A stretch of DNA of 8,564 nt from an uncultured Moraxellaceae bacterium (GTDB lineage Bacteria > Pseudomonadota > Gammaproteobacteria > Pseudomonadales > Moraxellaceae), in assembly GCA_937952925.1 (NCBI GenBank), contig CALFYA010000174.1, forward strand, positions 1 to 8,564. The letters run 5' to 3'. The notes under the pieces are model-generated. The model saw only the letters and a list, made by a program, of their open reading frames with translations, did not search any database and had not been told where the DNA came from. This document shows positions 1 through 5,852 of the stretch, one piece after another; position 1 is the first letter of the stretch; every line of letters begins with the position of its first letter. The translations under genes were made by a program, and so were the position numbers.

Positions 1-374
1 GCACGCTCGCTATCGCCCCGATAGATTGCCCAGTCTGCATCACCATCCACAAATGGCTTTTTGGCGACCCCAATGACAGGGATTTGCTGCGCCAACGCAT
101 TGTACAAATGCCGCCCCAATCCTGCCCGCCCGTGTGCATCGAGATCGACATAACCATCGAGGATGATCAGCTGTGGGCGGAGTTGATGCTCTTGTAGCAA
201 CTGCAAAATACACGGCAATTCGCGCTGATAAAATTGCCCCGATTGATAAGGCGCGACATCGTGGACTTGTGAAATATAAGTCGCCGCAGCTGTGGTATCC
301 GACCAATCAGAAAAGGCCAAGCCTGCAACCGTTGCGCCATGGTCGTGATAGCAGACATCGATGGCGAGGATCAT
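1..374 (-). CDS. Endonuclease V family protein, short form (C-terminus beyond left edge)
   Basis: Endonuclease V cuts DNA or RNA near deaminated bases such as inosine, using a metal-dependent RNase H-like fold. Reading the minus strand from the ATG at 374 gives 124 codons open to the window edge, starting MILAIDVCYHDHG. Visible motifs are AIDVCY (Asp6), APYQSGQFYQRELPCIL (Tyr43, Glu52), LIILDGYVDLD (Asp73), GLGRHLY and PVIGVAKKPF. From memory, the Asp/Tyr/Glu/Asp spacing 6/43/52/73 equals that of Thermotoga endonuclease V (43/80/89/110). The protein begins directly at the first catalytic strand and so lacks the roughly 35 N-terminal residues of E. coli Nfi. An in-frame ATG at 392 would add six residues; neither start has a convincing ribosome binding site. 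The C-terminal part, with the usual last metal-site residue, is not in the window. Family assignment is confident; substrate and activity are inferred. Confidence 0.82.
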   Translation of the reverse strand, partial: MILAIDVCYHDHGATVAGLAFSDWSDTTAAATYISQVHDVAPYQSGQFYQRELPCILQLLQEHQLRPQLIILDGYVDLDAHGRAGLGRHLYNALAQQIPVIGVAKKPFVDGDADWAIYRGDSER

Positions 375-603
375 TAATAAAGTATTGTGCATGGCTTGCT
401 GCTAAGTGTTCAAGAAAAAACAATCATGCATTCATGGTCTGATGCTCTAGGTTTTAACAGGGCACTCAACGAAAAGATTACATGATTACTTAAAAAATCC
501 CCCTTATAGAGCATTCCTACATGATCACTTGTTTTCAAAAAAGCAAAAGATATCCTTCTGCTTTTATCAACCTCATATGACGACATTTCAACCTCAAAAT
601 AAA
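375..603. other. A+T-rich intergenic region with small repeats
   Basis: There is no convincing gene here. It separates the endonuclease V start from the end of the TM2-domain gene. It holds the terminator at 537-565, a perfect 8-bp inverted repeat (ATGCTCTA at 442-449 and TAGAGCAT at 507-514), and an imperfect 13-bp direct repeat (TACATGATTACTT at 479-491, TACATGATCACTT at 518-530, one mismatch). The promoter of the endonuclease V gene should lie here on the minus strand, but I could not pick a clear -35/-10 pair. Confidence 0.5.
537..565 (-). terminator. Intrinsic terminator of the TM2-domain gene
   Basis: On the minus strand the sequence AAAAGCAGAAG-GATAT-CTTTTGCTTTT folds into an 11-bp stem with one G-U pair and a 5-nt loop. 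It is followed by the rest of a six-T run (537-542, partly in the stem). It lies 39 bp beyond the stop codon of the TM2-domain gene, the expected place. On the plus strand the stem also ends in four T, so weak bidirectional action is possible. Confidence 0.6.
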
Positions 604-960
604 CTATATACGTCCATATTTCTGGTTAAATGACTCATCACTCATCGTTAAGAATAAAATGAACTCAATGAAAGCAACAATAGTAGGAATAAATGTCCAA
701 CAGAAAATCAGGTAGACAATTCCTAATCCAACCTGTCCTAGATAGAATTTATGCGCACCCAAACCTCCTAGAAAAAAGGCAAGTAATGCAGCTGCCGTCC
801 GGCTTTTCCCATTTTGTGCAGTTGCACCAAGGTTGATTGCAAGCGGTTTTGCCATTTGTCTAACACCGCATTTTGGGCAAATTTCAGCTTTTACTTTGAT
901 GATTGCTCCACATTCGCTGCAAAACTTCTCATCAATATTTTTTACTGGTGTCTCACTCAT
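604..960 (-). CDS. Zinc-ribbon and TM2-domain membrane protein
   Basis: A 118-residue protein of unknown function. Residues 14-31 hold two CxxC pairs (Cys14/Cys17 and Cys28/Cys31), a short zinc ribbon expected on the cytoplasmic side. Residues about 54-114 form a TM2 domain: a first helix of the AALLAFFLGGLGAHKFYLG type, the G-x-G-H-x-FYLG turn, a second hydrophobic stretch at about 78-105, and the closing MSDESFNQKYG. The start at 960 is chosen because AGGAG lies 7 bases upstream; the longer reading to 1029 adds 23 residues (MILKESSRRDSGW...) with no domain character. The gene is richer in A+T than its neighbours. It follows the dehydrogenase gene by 134 bp on the same strand, with its own possible control region between and a terminator behind. 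Domain calls are firm; role unknown. Confidence 0.88.
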   Translation of the reverse strand: MSETPVKNIDEKFCSECGAIIKVKAEICPKCGVRQMAKPLAINLGATAQNGKSRTAAALLAFFLGGLGAHKFYLGQVGLGIVYLIFCWTFIPTIVAFIEFILFLTMSDESFNQKYGRI

Positions 961-1012
961 GTGTTTGCTCCTAATACAAACAGATAAAAACCAACCTGAA
1001 TCTCTTCGACTA

Positions 1013-1027
1013 GATTCTTTAAGAATC
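1013..1027. repeat. 15-bp palindrome upstream of the TM2-domain gene
   Basis: GATTCTT-T-AAGAATC is a perfect 7-bp inverted repeat around one central base, 53 bp upstream of the start codon of the TM2-domain gene. Its position fits an operator or promoter-proximal site, but there is no T-run and no known regulator match, so its role is a guess. Confidence 0.35.
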
Positions 1028-1094
1028 ATCTACTTTCATTAGATCATCACTTTTAGGATAAAACAACCTCGTTAAGCTATCAGATGCACAACCC

Positions 1095-1910
1095 TCAACG
1101 CACCTTGCTCCGCCGAATCATCTTATACAGCAACGGCGGCGAAATCCGCGACACCAACGCCGCCAACCGCTCTTTACGTCCACCAATCACCAAATACTCT
1201 TTGTTGGCGATCAGCCCCTTCACCGCTTGTGCGGCAAACTGCGCAGGTGTCATCGCATGGGCTTGCGCATCGTCCATCGTGCCGAGCGCCGAGCCATCGC
1301 CGGTCAGGGCATTGACCGACACATCAGTGCTGACAAAACCAGGGAAAATCACATTGACCTTCACGCCTTGATCACCCACTTCAGCGCGTAAGCTATTTGC
1401 CCACAGATGTAGCGCAGCTTTGGCGGCGGCATAGCCTGCGCGGTATTGTGTACCCACCAACGCCGCCACACTCGAGATAAACACCACCCGCCCCGATTTG
1501 CGTTTGACCATATCGGGTAGCACCTTACGGGTGAGGTTAATCGCTGCAAAATAATCAAGTTCCATCAATCGGCGATCTACATCGAGCGAGGTGTCGAGCA
1601 CCAACGAACGCTGACTCACCCCTGCGTTATTGATCAGCCAATCGACTTTGCCGGTTTGCCGTAAAATCTCCCAATACGCCGCATCACAGGCCAAGCTATC
1701 GGTCACGTCGAGCGGCACCACCAAATGATTGATCTGGCGTGGACTGACCGACTGACAACGGGCTTGGATCGATTCGAGTGCATCAACCCGACGCGCACTC
1801 AGCACCACTTGCGCCCCTTGCGCCGCCATATGCTCAGCCAACGCCGCACCAATTCCTGCCGATGCACCGGTAATCCAAATCACTTTGCCCTGTAATGCTT
1901 GACGTTTCAC
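1095..1910 (-). CDS. Short-chain dehydrogenase/reductase (SDR)
   Basis: An NAD(P)-dependent oxidoreductase of the classical SDR family, 271 residues, cytoplasmic. The Rossmann nucleotide-binding motif TGASAGIG is at residues 14-21, with SARR at 38-41 suggesting NADP(H) preference. NNAG is at 94-97, the catalytic Ser at 146/147 (FISSVAA), Tyr160 and Lys164 form the YxxxK pair, and PG at 190-191 begins the cofactor loop. The basic C-terminus (LLYKMIRRSKVR) resembles DHRS7-like members that act on lipids or hydrophobic carbonyls, which is only suggestive. The start is GTG at 1908-1910, supported by AGGTGA about 7 bases upstream. It is transcribed divergently from baeS. No terminator is visible behind it, so read-through toward the TM2-domain gene is possible. 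Substrate unknown. Confidence 0.9.
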   Translation of the reverse strand: MKRQALQGKVIWITGASAGIGAALAEHMAAQGAQVVLSARRVDALESIQARCQSVSPRQINHLVVPLDVTDSLACDAAYWEILRQTGKVDWLINNAGVSQRSLVLDTSLDVDRRLMELDYFAAINLTRKVLPDMVKRKSGRVVFISSVAALVGTQYRAGYAAAKAALHLWANSLRAEVGDQGVKVNVIFPGFVSTDVSVNALTGDGSALGTMDDAQAHAMTPAQFAAQAVKGLIANKEYLVIGGRKERLAALVSRISPPLLYKMIRRSKVR

Positions 1911-2098
1911 GATGTATCACCTGTTTGTGGCTCGCCTGTTTTGTACGCTTGAGTGTAACGCAAAAGCGACAGCACACATGGGCTAAACTCGACATTGTGT
2001 CGATTGAACAGGTCTTTCTGCACATTTCTACAGTTTGGTACTTGAAAGCCGATTCGTCGCTCAAGCATGCTGTATTCATTGATGAATTATTGGGATGA
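1911..2098. promoter_or_regulatory. Divergent SDR / baeS control region
   Basis: This 188-bp region lies between two divergent starts and must hold both promoters, though no strong -35/-10 pair stands out. It contains a perfect dyad, TCGACA-TTG-TGTCGA (1989-2003), and a tandem direct repeat TTTCTGCA (2015-2022) / TTTCTACA (2025-2032) in exact 10-bp phase. Two half-sites one helical turn apart are typical of OmpR/PhoB-type regulators such as BaeR, so autoregulation is a reasonable inference. An open frame at 1895-2098 is not coding-like. Confidence 0.4.
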
Positions 2099-3505
2099 AT
2101 GGCTGCCATGCGGATTAGCATCAGTACACAGCTGTTTGCCGTGATGCTCGGCTTATGCTTGGTGGTCATCTTGGCGATGGGCTTAGCCACCACATGGACA
2201 CTACGCCAAGGCTTTGACGAATTTACCCGCAAACAAGACAGCCAACGCGCCGAAGCGGTCGCCGCCACCCTTGCCGAATTTTATCGTCAACAAGGCAGTT
2301 GGACACTGCTGCGAGCCTACCCGCAGCTGTGGTACGACATCCTCAGTATGGACAACGGCAATCACGACAGCGACGATGACAACAGCCACCGTCCGGTGGT
2401 GCCGCGCCAACTCCGCGCCCATTGGAGCTTACTTGATCCGCAAGGTCGGGTGATTGCAGGCAATCGCACGCCCAGCCAAGAAGCGCAACGGTTTGGCATT
2501 GTGATTGGTGGTGAATATGTGGGGCAGTTGGTGGTCTCCGCACGGCAACGCACCATTAGCCGCGGTGAACGCCGCTTTTTGGAACAGCAACGCCGCTCAA
2601 GCATGTTGATTATGTTGTTATCTGCGGTCTTAGCCTTACTGGTGGCCTTGTTGCTGGCGAGGCGTTTTTTGGCTCCCATCCGTCAATTGGCACATGGCAC
2701 ACGCCAGCTGTCCACCGGTCAATACGACACCCAGATTCCAGCAACGCGCCAAGATGAACTGGGACAATTGGCGCGTGATTTCAATAGTCTTGCTGCCACC
2801 CTCGGCAACAACGAGCGGATGCGCCGCAATTTTGTCGCCGATATTTCCCATGAATTGCGCACGCCCCTCGCGATCCTCAAAGGTGAGCTTGAAGCAATCC
2901 AAGATGGCATCCGCAAGCCCACCCCCGATGCGATCAATTCGCTCCAAAACGAAGTGACTTCACTGACCCGTTTGGTCGATGATCTGTATCAACTGGCGCT
3001 GTCGGATGTGGGCGCTCTGCGCTATCAATTCCGTGAATTTGATGTGGCCGAGTCAGTTGAGCAAACGTGTATGGCGTTTAGTGAACGCCTACAAGAGCAT
3101 GGCTTAACCCTACGCACCCAATTGCCCGAACACGCGGTTGATTTGGAAGGTGATGAAAAACGCCTGCAGCAACTGGTGGGGAATTTGCTGGAAAATAGCG
3201 TGCGCTACACCGATGCTGGTGGCGTGGTCGAGGTCAAACTCTCGGTGCATGGTGAGATGATTTGGCTAGACATCCAAGACACTGCGCCGAGTGTTGCGCC
3301 GGCGGATCTGCCGCGTTTATTTGAGCGTTTATACCGCGTTGAAGCCTCACGTAATCGTGCCACCGGTGGCGCGGGATTGGGGCTACCGCTGTGCCAAACC
3401 ATCGTCGAAGCGCATGGCGGCAAGATTCACGCCTCTCCTTCATCCATGGGTGGTTTGTGGCTGCATATTGAATTGCCACAACGCCAACCCGAACCCAAAC
3501 ACTAA
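2099..3505 (+). CDS. baeS: Sensor histidine kinase BaeS
   Basis: The inner-membrane sensor of the BaeSR envelope-stress system, 468 residues against about 467 in E. coli. The first membrane helix is at about 12-33, followed by a periplasmic domain to about 167 with an acid-rich stretch ([13 protein letters not shown], 85-97). The second helix is at 168-187 and the HAMP linker at 188-240. The dimerisation/phosphoacceptor motif is [20 protein letters not shown] with His251. The ATPase domain has an N box around NLLENS (362-367), the G1 region DTAPSV (394-399) lacking the usual glycines just as I recall for E. coli BaeS (DSAPGV), and the G2 box GGAGLGL (423-429). Phrases such as GELEAIQDG and [18 protein letters not shown] support orthology. 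Start at 2099 has a poor Shine-Dalgarno; ATG at 2108 is an alternative. baeR follows after 25 bp. The stimulus is not evident from sequence. Confidence 0.92.
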   Translation: MAAMRISISTQLFAVMLGLCLVVILAMGLATTWTLRQGFDEFTRKQDSQRAEAVAATLAEFYRQQGSWTLLRAYPQLWYDILSMDNGNHDSDDDNSHRPVVPRQLRAHWSLLDPQGRVIAGNRTPSQEAQRFGIVIGGEYVGQLVVSARQRTISRGERRFLEQQRRSSMLIMLLSAVLALLVALLLARRFLAPIRQLAHGTRQLSTGQYDTQIPATRQDELGQLARDFNSLAATLGNNERMRRNFVADISHELRTPLAILKGELEAIQDGIRKPTPDAINSLQNEVTSLTRLVDDLYQLALSDVGALRYQFREFDVAESVEQTCMAFSERLQEHGLTLRTQLPEHAVDLEGDEKRLQQLVGNLLENSVRYTDAGGVVEVKLSVHGEMIWLDIQDTAPSVAPADLPRLFERLYRVEASRNRATGGAGLGLPLCQTIVEAHGGKIHASPSSMGGLWLHIELPQRQPEPKH

Positions 3506-3530
3506 AACCGACAACATTGAGGATTGTGTC

Positions 3531-4229
3531 ATGACCGATATTACCCCCCCTGCTGCACCGTTTCGGATTCAAATCATCGAAGACGAACCAAAGCTTGCCC
3601 AGTTGCTACTCGATTATCTGGGCGCGGCAGGCTATCAAACCGATTGGGTCAATCATGGCCGTGAAGCACTGCCACGTTTTCAAGCCTTCCAGCCCGATCT
3701 GGTCTTGCTTGATTTGATGCTACCCGGTCGGGATGGTCTAGATATTTGCAAAGATATCCGCCGTATTTCACAAGTGCCGATTATTATGGTGACCGCGCGT
3801 GTCGAAGAAATTGACCGTCTGCTGGGTCTTGAGATTGGCGCGGATGATTATATTTGTAAGCCGTTTAGCCCACGCGAAGTGATGGCGCGGGTCAAGGTGA
3901 TTTTGCGCCGCGTGCCCAATACCCCACGCCACACCACACCCGATACCGGTGATCTCAAAATCGACCCTGAGCGTTTTGAAGCGCGCTGGCAAGGCCAACT
4001 GCTTGACCTGACACCGGCAGAGTTTCGCTTACTGCATACCCTCGCCTCGGTACCTGGTCGGGTGTTTCCCCGCGATCAACTGATTGATCAAGTGTACGAT
4101 GATCACCGTGTGGTCACTGATCGCACCATCGACAGCCATATCAAAAACTTACGCCGCAAACTCTCCACCGTGTCGGCCGAAGAGCTGATCCGCTCAGTGT
4201 ATGGGGTTGGTTATAAACTCGAAGTGTAA
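3531..4229 (+). CDS. baeR: Response regulator BaeR (OmpR/PhoB family)
   Basis: DNA-binding partner of BaeS, 232 residues. The receiver domain (about 11-122) has the acidic pair Glu17/Asp18, phosphoacceptor Asp61 ([14 protein letters not shown]), Thr88 (IIMVTA) and Lys110 ([11 protein letters not shown]). The winged-helix domain (about 135-232) includes [32 protein letters not shown] and YGVGYKLEV. The stretch [20 protein letters not shown] and the [15 protein letters not shown] region match E. coli BaeR closely. The start at 3531 is supported by GAGG about 9 bases upstream; a much longer frame reaching back to 3291 overlaps baeS and adds no domain. It should be co-transcribed with baeS. In enterobacteria BaeR activates efflux genes (mdtABCD, acrD) and the periplasmic chaperone spy; here the next gene downstream encodes a secreted EF-hand protein instead. 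Confidence 0.94.
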   Translation: MTDITPPAAPFRIQIIEDEPKLAQLLLDYLGAAGYQTDWVNHGREALPRFQAFQPDLVLLDLMLPGRDGLDICKDIRRISQVPIIMVTARVEEIDRLLGLEIGADDYICKPFSPREVMARVKVILRRVPNTPRHTTPDTGDLKIDPERFEARWQGQLLDLTPAEFRLLHTLASVPGRVFPRDQLIDQVYDDHRVVTDRTIDSHIKNLRRKLSTVSAEELIRSVYGVGYKLEV

Positions 4230-4250
4230 GCGTTACCGTCAGCGCGATGT

Positions 4251-4272
4251 GATTCCCAGAACGTTGGGAATC
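4251..4272. repeat. 8-bp hairpin just after baeR
   Basis: GATTCCCA-GAACGT-TGGGAATC is a perfect 8-bp inverted repeat with a 6-nt loop, 21 bp beyond the baeR stop. No T-run follows, so it is a poor intrinsic terminator. It may pause or stabilise the baeSR message, or act as a binding site. Confidence 0.45.
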
Positions 4273-4292
4273 CATCCCATCTAGCCATCCAC

Positions 4293-4320
4293 ACACAACC
4301 CTTGTGTTTCTCTACACAAG
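4293..4320. promoter_or_regulatory. ACACAA/TTGTGT repeat cluster, possible BaeR site
   Basis: ACACAA (4293-4298), TTGTGT (4302-4307) and ACACAA (4314-4319) alternate in orientation. The last two form a perfect 7-bp dyad, CTTGTGT-TTCTCT-ACACAAG (4301-4320). The core TTTCTCTACA resembles both the TTTCTACA repeat upstream of baeS and, from memory, the TTTCTCCAT part of the E. coli BaeR box. It lies about 100 bp upstream of the EF-hand gene, a suitable distance for an activator. Regulatory role is inferred. Confidence 0.35.
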
Positions 4321-4417
4321 CGGCCACACCCTCCACCACTCCTACAAAGTTGCTTCATGGTTGCTGCGCGGTTGTGGCTTATCTTGAATCTATCGACTAA
4401 TCCTGAGAGAACGATTC

Positions 4418-4807
4418 ATGAAATACTCCTCGATCATCGTTGCGACACTGATGGCTACCGTCTCGTTTGGCAGTATGGCCGCTCCCACCGATCATCAGCA
4501 GCACAGCAAACAACGCTTTGAGCAAGCCGATAAAGACAAAAACGGTCAACTGAGCCTCGCCGAATTTGAAGGCATGAAAGCGCAATGGAACACCGAACGT
4601 CAGAGCAAACGTGCAGAGCACATCAAAGCCAAGTTTCAAAAAGCCGATGGCAATCGTGATGGCAAGATTAGCCTTGCCGAAGCACAGGCTGATTTACCGC
4701 GTGTCGCCAAACGTTTTGCCCAAATCGACCAAAATCGTGACGGCCAGCTGTCCACCAATGAGCTACAACAGTATCGTCAAGGGATGAAAGAGAAGCACCG
4801 TTTTTAA
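4418..4807 (+). CDS. Secreted protein with three EF-hands
   Basis: A 129-residue protein with a Sec signal peptide (MKYSSIIVATLMATVSFGSMA, probable cleavage before Ala22) and three canonical 12-residue calcium-binding loops: DKDKNGQLSLAE (38-49), DGNRDGKISLAE (77-88) and DQNRDGQLSTNE (104-115). Each has acidic or Asn ligands at positions 1, 3 and 5, Gly at 6 and Glu at 12. The mature protein is hydrophilic, rich in Lys, Gln and Glu, and has no membrane segment, so it should be a soluble periplasmic calcium binder. The start has a weak GAGAG sequence upstream. It follows baeSR on the same strand with 188 bp between and ends in its own terminator, so it probably has its own promoter. A role in the envelope-stress response is inferred from position; no enzymatic domain is seen. 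Confidence 0.9.
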   Translation: MKYSSIIVATLMATVSFGSMAAPTDHQQHSKQRFEQADKDKNGQLSLAEFEGMKAQWNTERQSKRAEHIKAKFQKADGNRDGKISLAEAQADLPRVAKRFAQIDQNRDGQLSTNELQQYRQGMKEKHRF

Positions 4808-4856
4808 GCGCTGCACTGACCCACCTTGGAGGAGTGTCCAGCCTTGTTTTACCTCT

Positions 4857-4887
4857 GCCTCTAGCTTATCCCTAGAGGCTTTTTTTT
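4857..4887 (+). terminator. Strong intrinsic terminator of the EF-hand gene
   Basis: GCCTCTAG-CTTATCC-CTAGAGGC forms a perfect 8-bp stem with a 7-nt loop, followed at once by eight T (4880-4887). It starts about 50 bp after the EF-hand stop. On the minus strand no T-run follows the stem, so it is effectively one-directional. Its second arm and T-tract encode the last codons of the convergent PLP-enzyme gene. Confidence 0.92.
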
Positions 4888-5852
4888 AAATATGCACAGG
4901 CCGTCAACACCGTCCAGTCGGGTGTCGCCCCAAAAACTTGTGCAGGCACGCCCAAGATCCCCTGTTGGCACAACGACGACCATGCGATGGGTGTCACCAC
5001 AAAATAGCTGGCTTGCGGGAGAACGGGCAAAATGGGGATCTGATGATGATGCAATCTGTCTTGCAGTTGTTGTTTGGCATGATTGACCTGCTGCCACAAC
5101 GTGGCAGGATATGCGGTTGCTTGGGTCAGCAATGCCTGTGCCTGACACAATTGTGCTTGACTCGGCGACTGCTGCCGAAATATTGGCGTCCACCATGCCA
5201 CATCCACCGCAGGCACCAAACACACTCCCATCACCCACGGCATTGCCCACGCTTTGGACAACGAATGCAAAATCATCGCCTGTCCACTGTGCCATAAGGC
5301 TTGTATCGCCAGCGGCCACTGGGCATCGAATTGATACACCGCATCAATCACCACACGACGAACTGGGCGCTCGGCCAGCCAATCGAGCAGCGCTTGCAAC
5401 GCCACGCCATCCAAGGTCTGTCCCCACGGTTTGTGTGGCAAGGTCAATAGCACCACCTCGACATCCGGCCAGTGGGTCGGCCAGCCCGTTGCGGTCGCAA
5501 AGCCTTGCCATGGCACGCCAGCATGGGTGGCCTGCTGTTGATAGACCGGATAGACATCACTCGGCAGTGCCAAACGACTGTGCCGACTTGCCCAATGTTG
5601 CATCAACACCTGCAACGAATGGCGCACGCCCTGACTCACCAACGCCTGTGGTTTGAGATGGCGCGGCCATCCCATCTGATCCAACCACCATTCGGCCAAA
5701 TGACAGCGATGTGCTTTGTCTGGTCGGTGTAATGGTGGGAGAGGACACGATTGTTGTGCAATCTGTGCAAAACGGGTATCACTGTAATCGACAAGATCAG
5801 GCCGTTCGGCCAGCAACTGGGCTTTTTGTTTTTGGAATTGTTCAAAATCCAT
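4872..5852 (-). CDS. PLP-dependent aminotransferase-like enzyme (fold type I)
   Basis: A 326-residue protein of the class I/II aminotransferase (HisC/AspC-like) superfamily. Visible marks are the PLP-lysine motif HSLSK (Lys200), the pyridine-binding Asp170 in VIDAVYQF with Tyr173, the YPVYQQQATHAGV strand-turn (101-113), and LPHKPWGQ (138-145) where the family usually has NPxNPTG. Near the end, QASYFVVTP and GVPAQVFG match the small-domain pattern, but the usual C-terminal Arg that grips the substrate carboxylate is not evident: the strand reads WTVLTACAYL. It is short for the family (usually 350-400). GGAGG sits 6 bases before the ATG at 5852 and 3 before another at 5855, so 5852 is preferred; the frame extends upstream to 5948 only as overlap with the radical SAM gene. 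It overlaps that gene by 11 bp, implying coupling. Reaction unknown: transamination, decarboxylation or another PLP reaction are all open. Confidence 0.8.
   Translation of the reverse strand: MDFEQFQKQKAQLLAERPDLVDYSDTRFAQIAQQSCPLPPLHRPDKAHRCHLAEWWLDQMGWPRHLKPQALVSQGVRHSLQVLMQHWASRHSRLALPSDVYPVYQQQATHAGVPWQGFATATGWPTHWPDVEVVLLTLPHKPWGQTLDGVALQALLDWLAERPVRRVVIDAVYQFDAQWPLAIQALWHSGQAMILHSLSKAWAMPWVMGVCLVPAVDVAWWTPIFRQQSPSQAQLCQAQALLTQATAYPATLWQQVNHAKQQLQDRLHHHQIPILPVLPQASYFVVTPIAWSSLCQQGILGVPAQVFGATPDWTVLTACAYLKKSL

Noticed and set aside
40..442. Short frames at 40-306, 167-358 and 173-442
   Set aside because: They are other-frame readings of the endonuclease V gene; only the frame opening at 374 shows family motifs.
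451..1080. Integron-cassette or attC-like recombination site around the A+T-rich TM2 gene
   Set aside because: GTTAAGC at 1071-1077 fits one core-site pattern, but no matching partner or attC-like fold was found at the other end.
1895..2098. Open frame of 67 codons ending at the baeS start
   Set aside because: It begins inside the SDR gene on the other strand, has no ribosome binding site or recognisable domain, and covers the likely promoter region.
3291..3530. Long N-terminal extension of baeR inside baeS
   Set aside because: The added residues are an out-of-frame reading of the baeS ATPase domain. The start at 3531 has a GAGG site and gives the normal length for BaeR.
4861..5319. Several open frames opposite to or in other frames of the PLP and radical SAM genes (for example 4861-5319, 5111-5656, 5751-6122)
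   Set aside because: They lack domains, have odd composition, and are explained by the strongly supported minus-strand genes.
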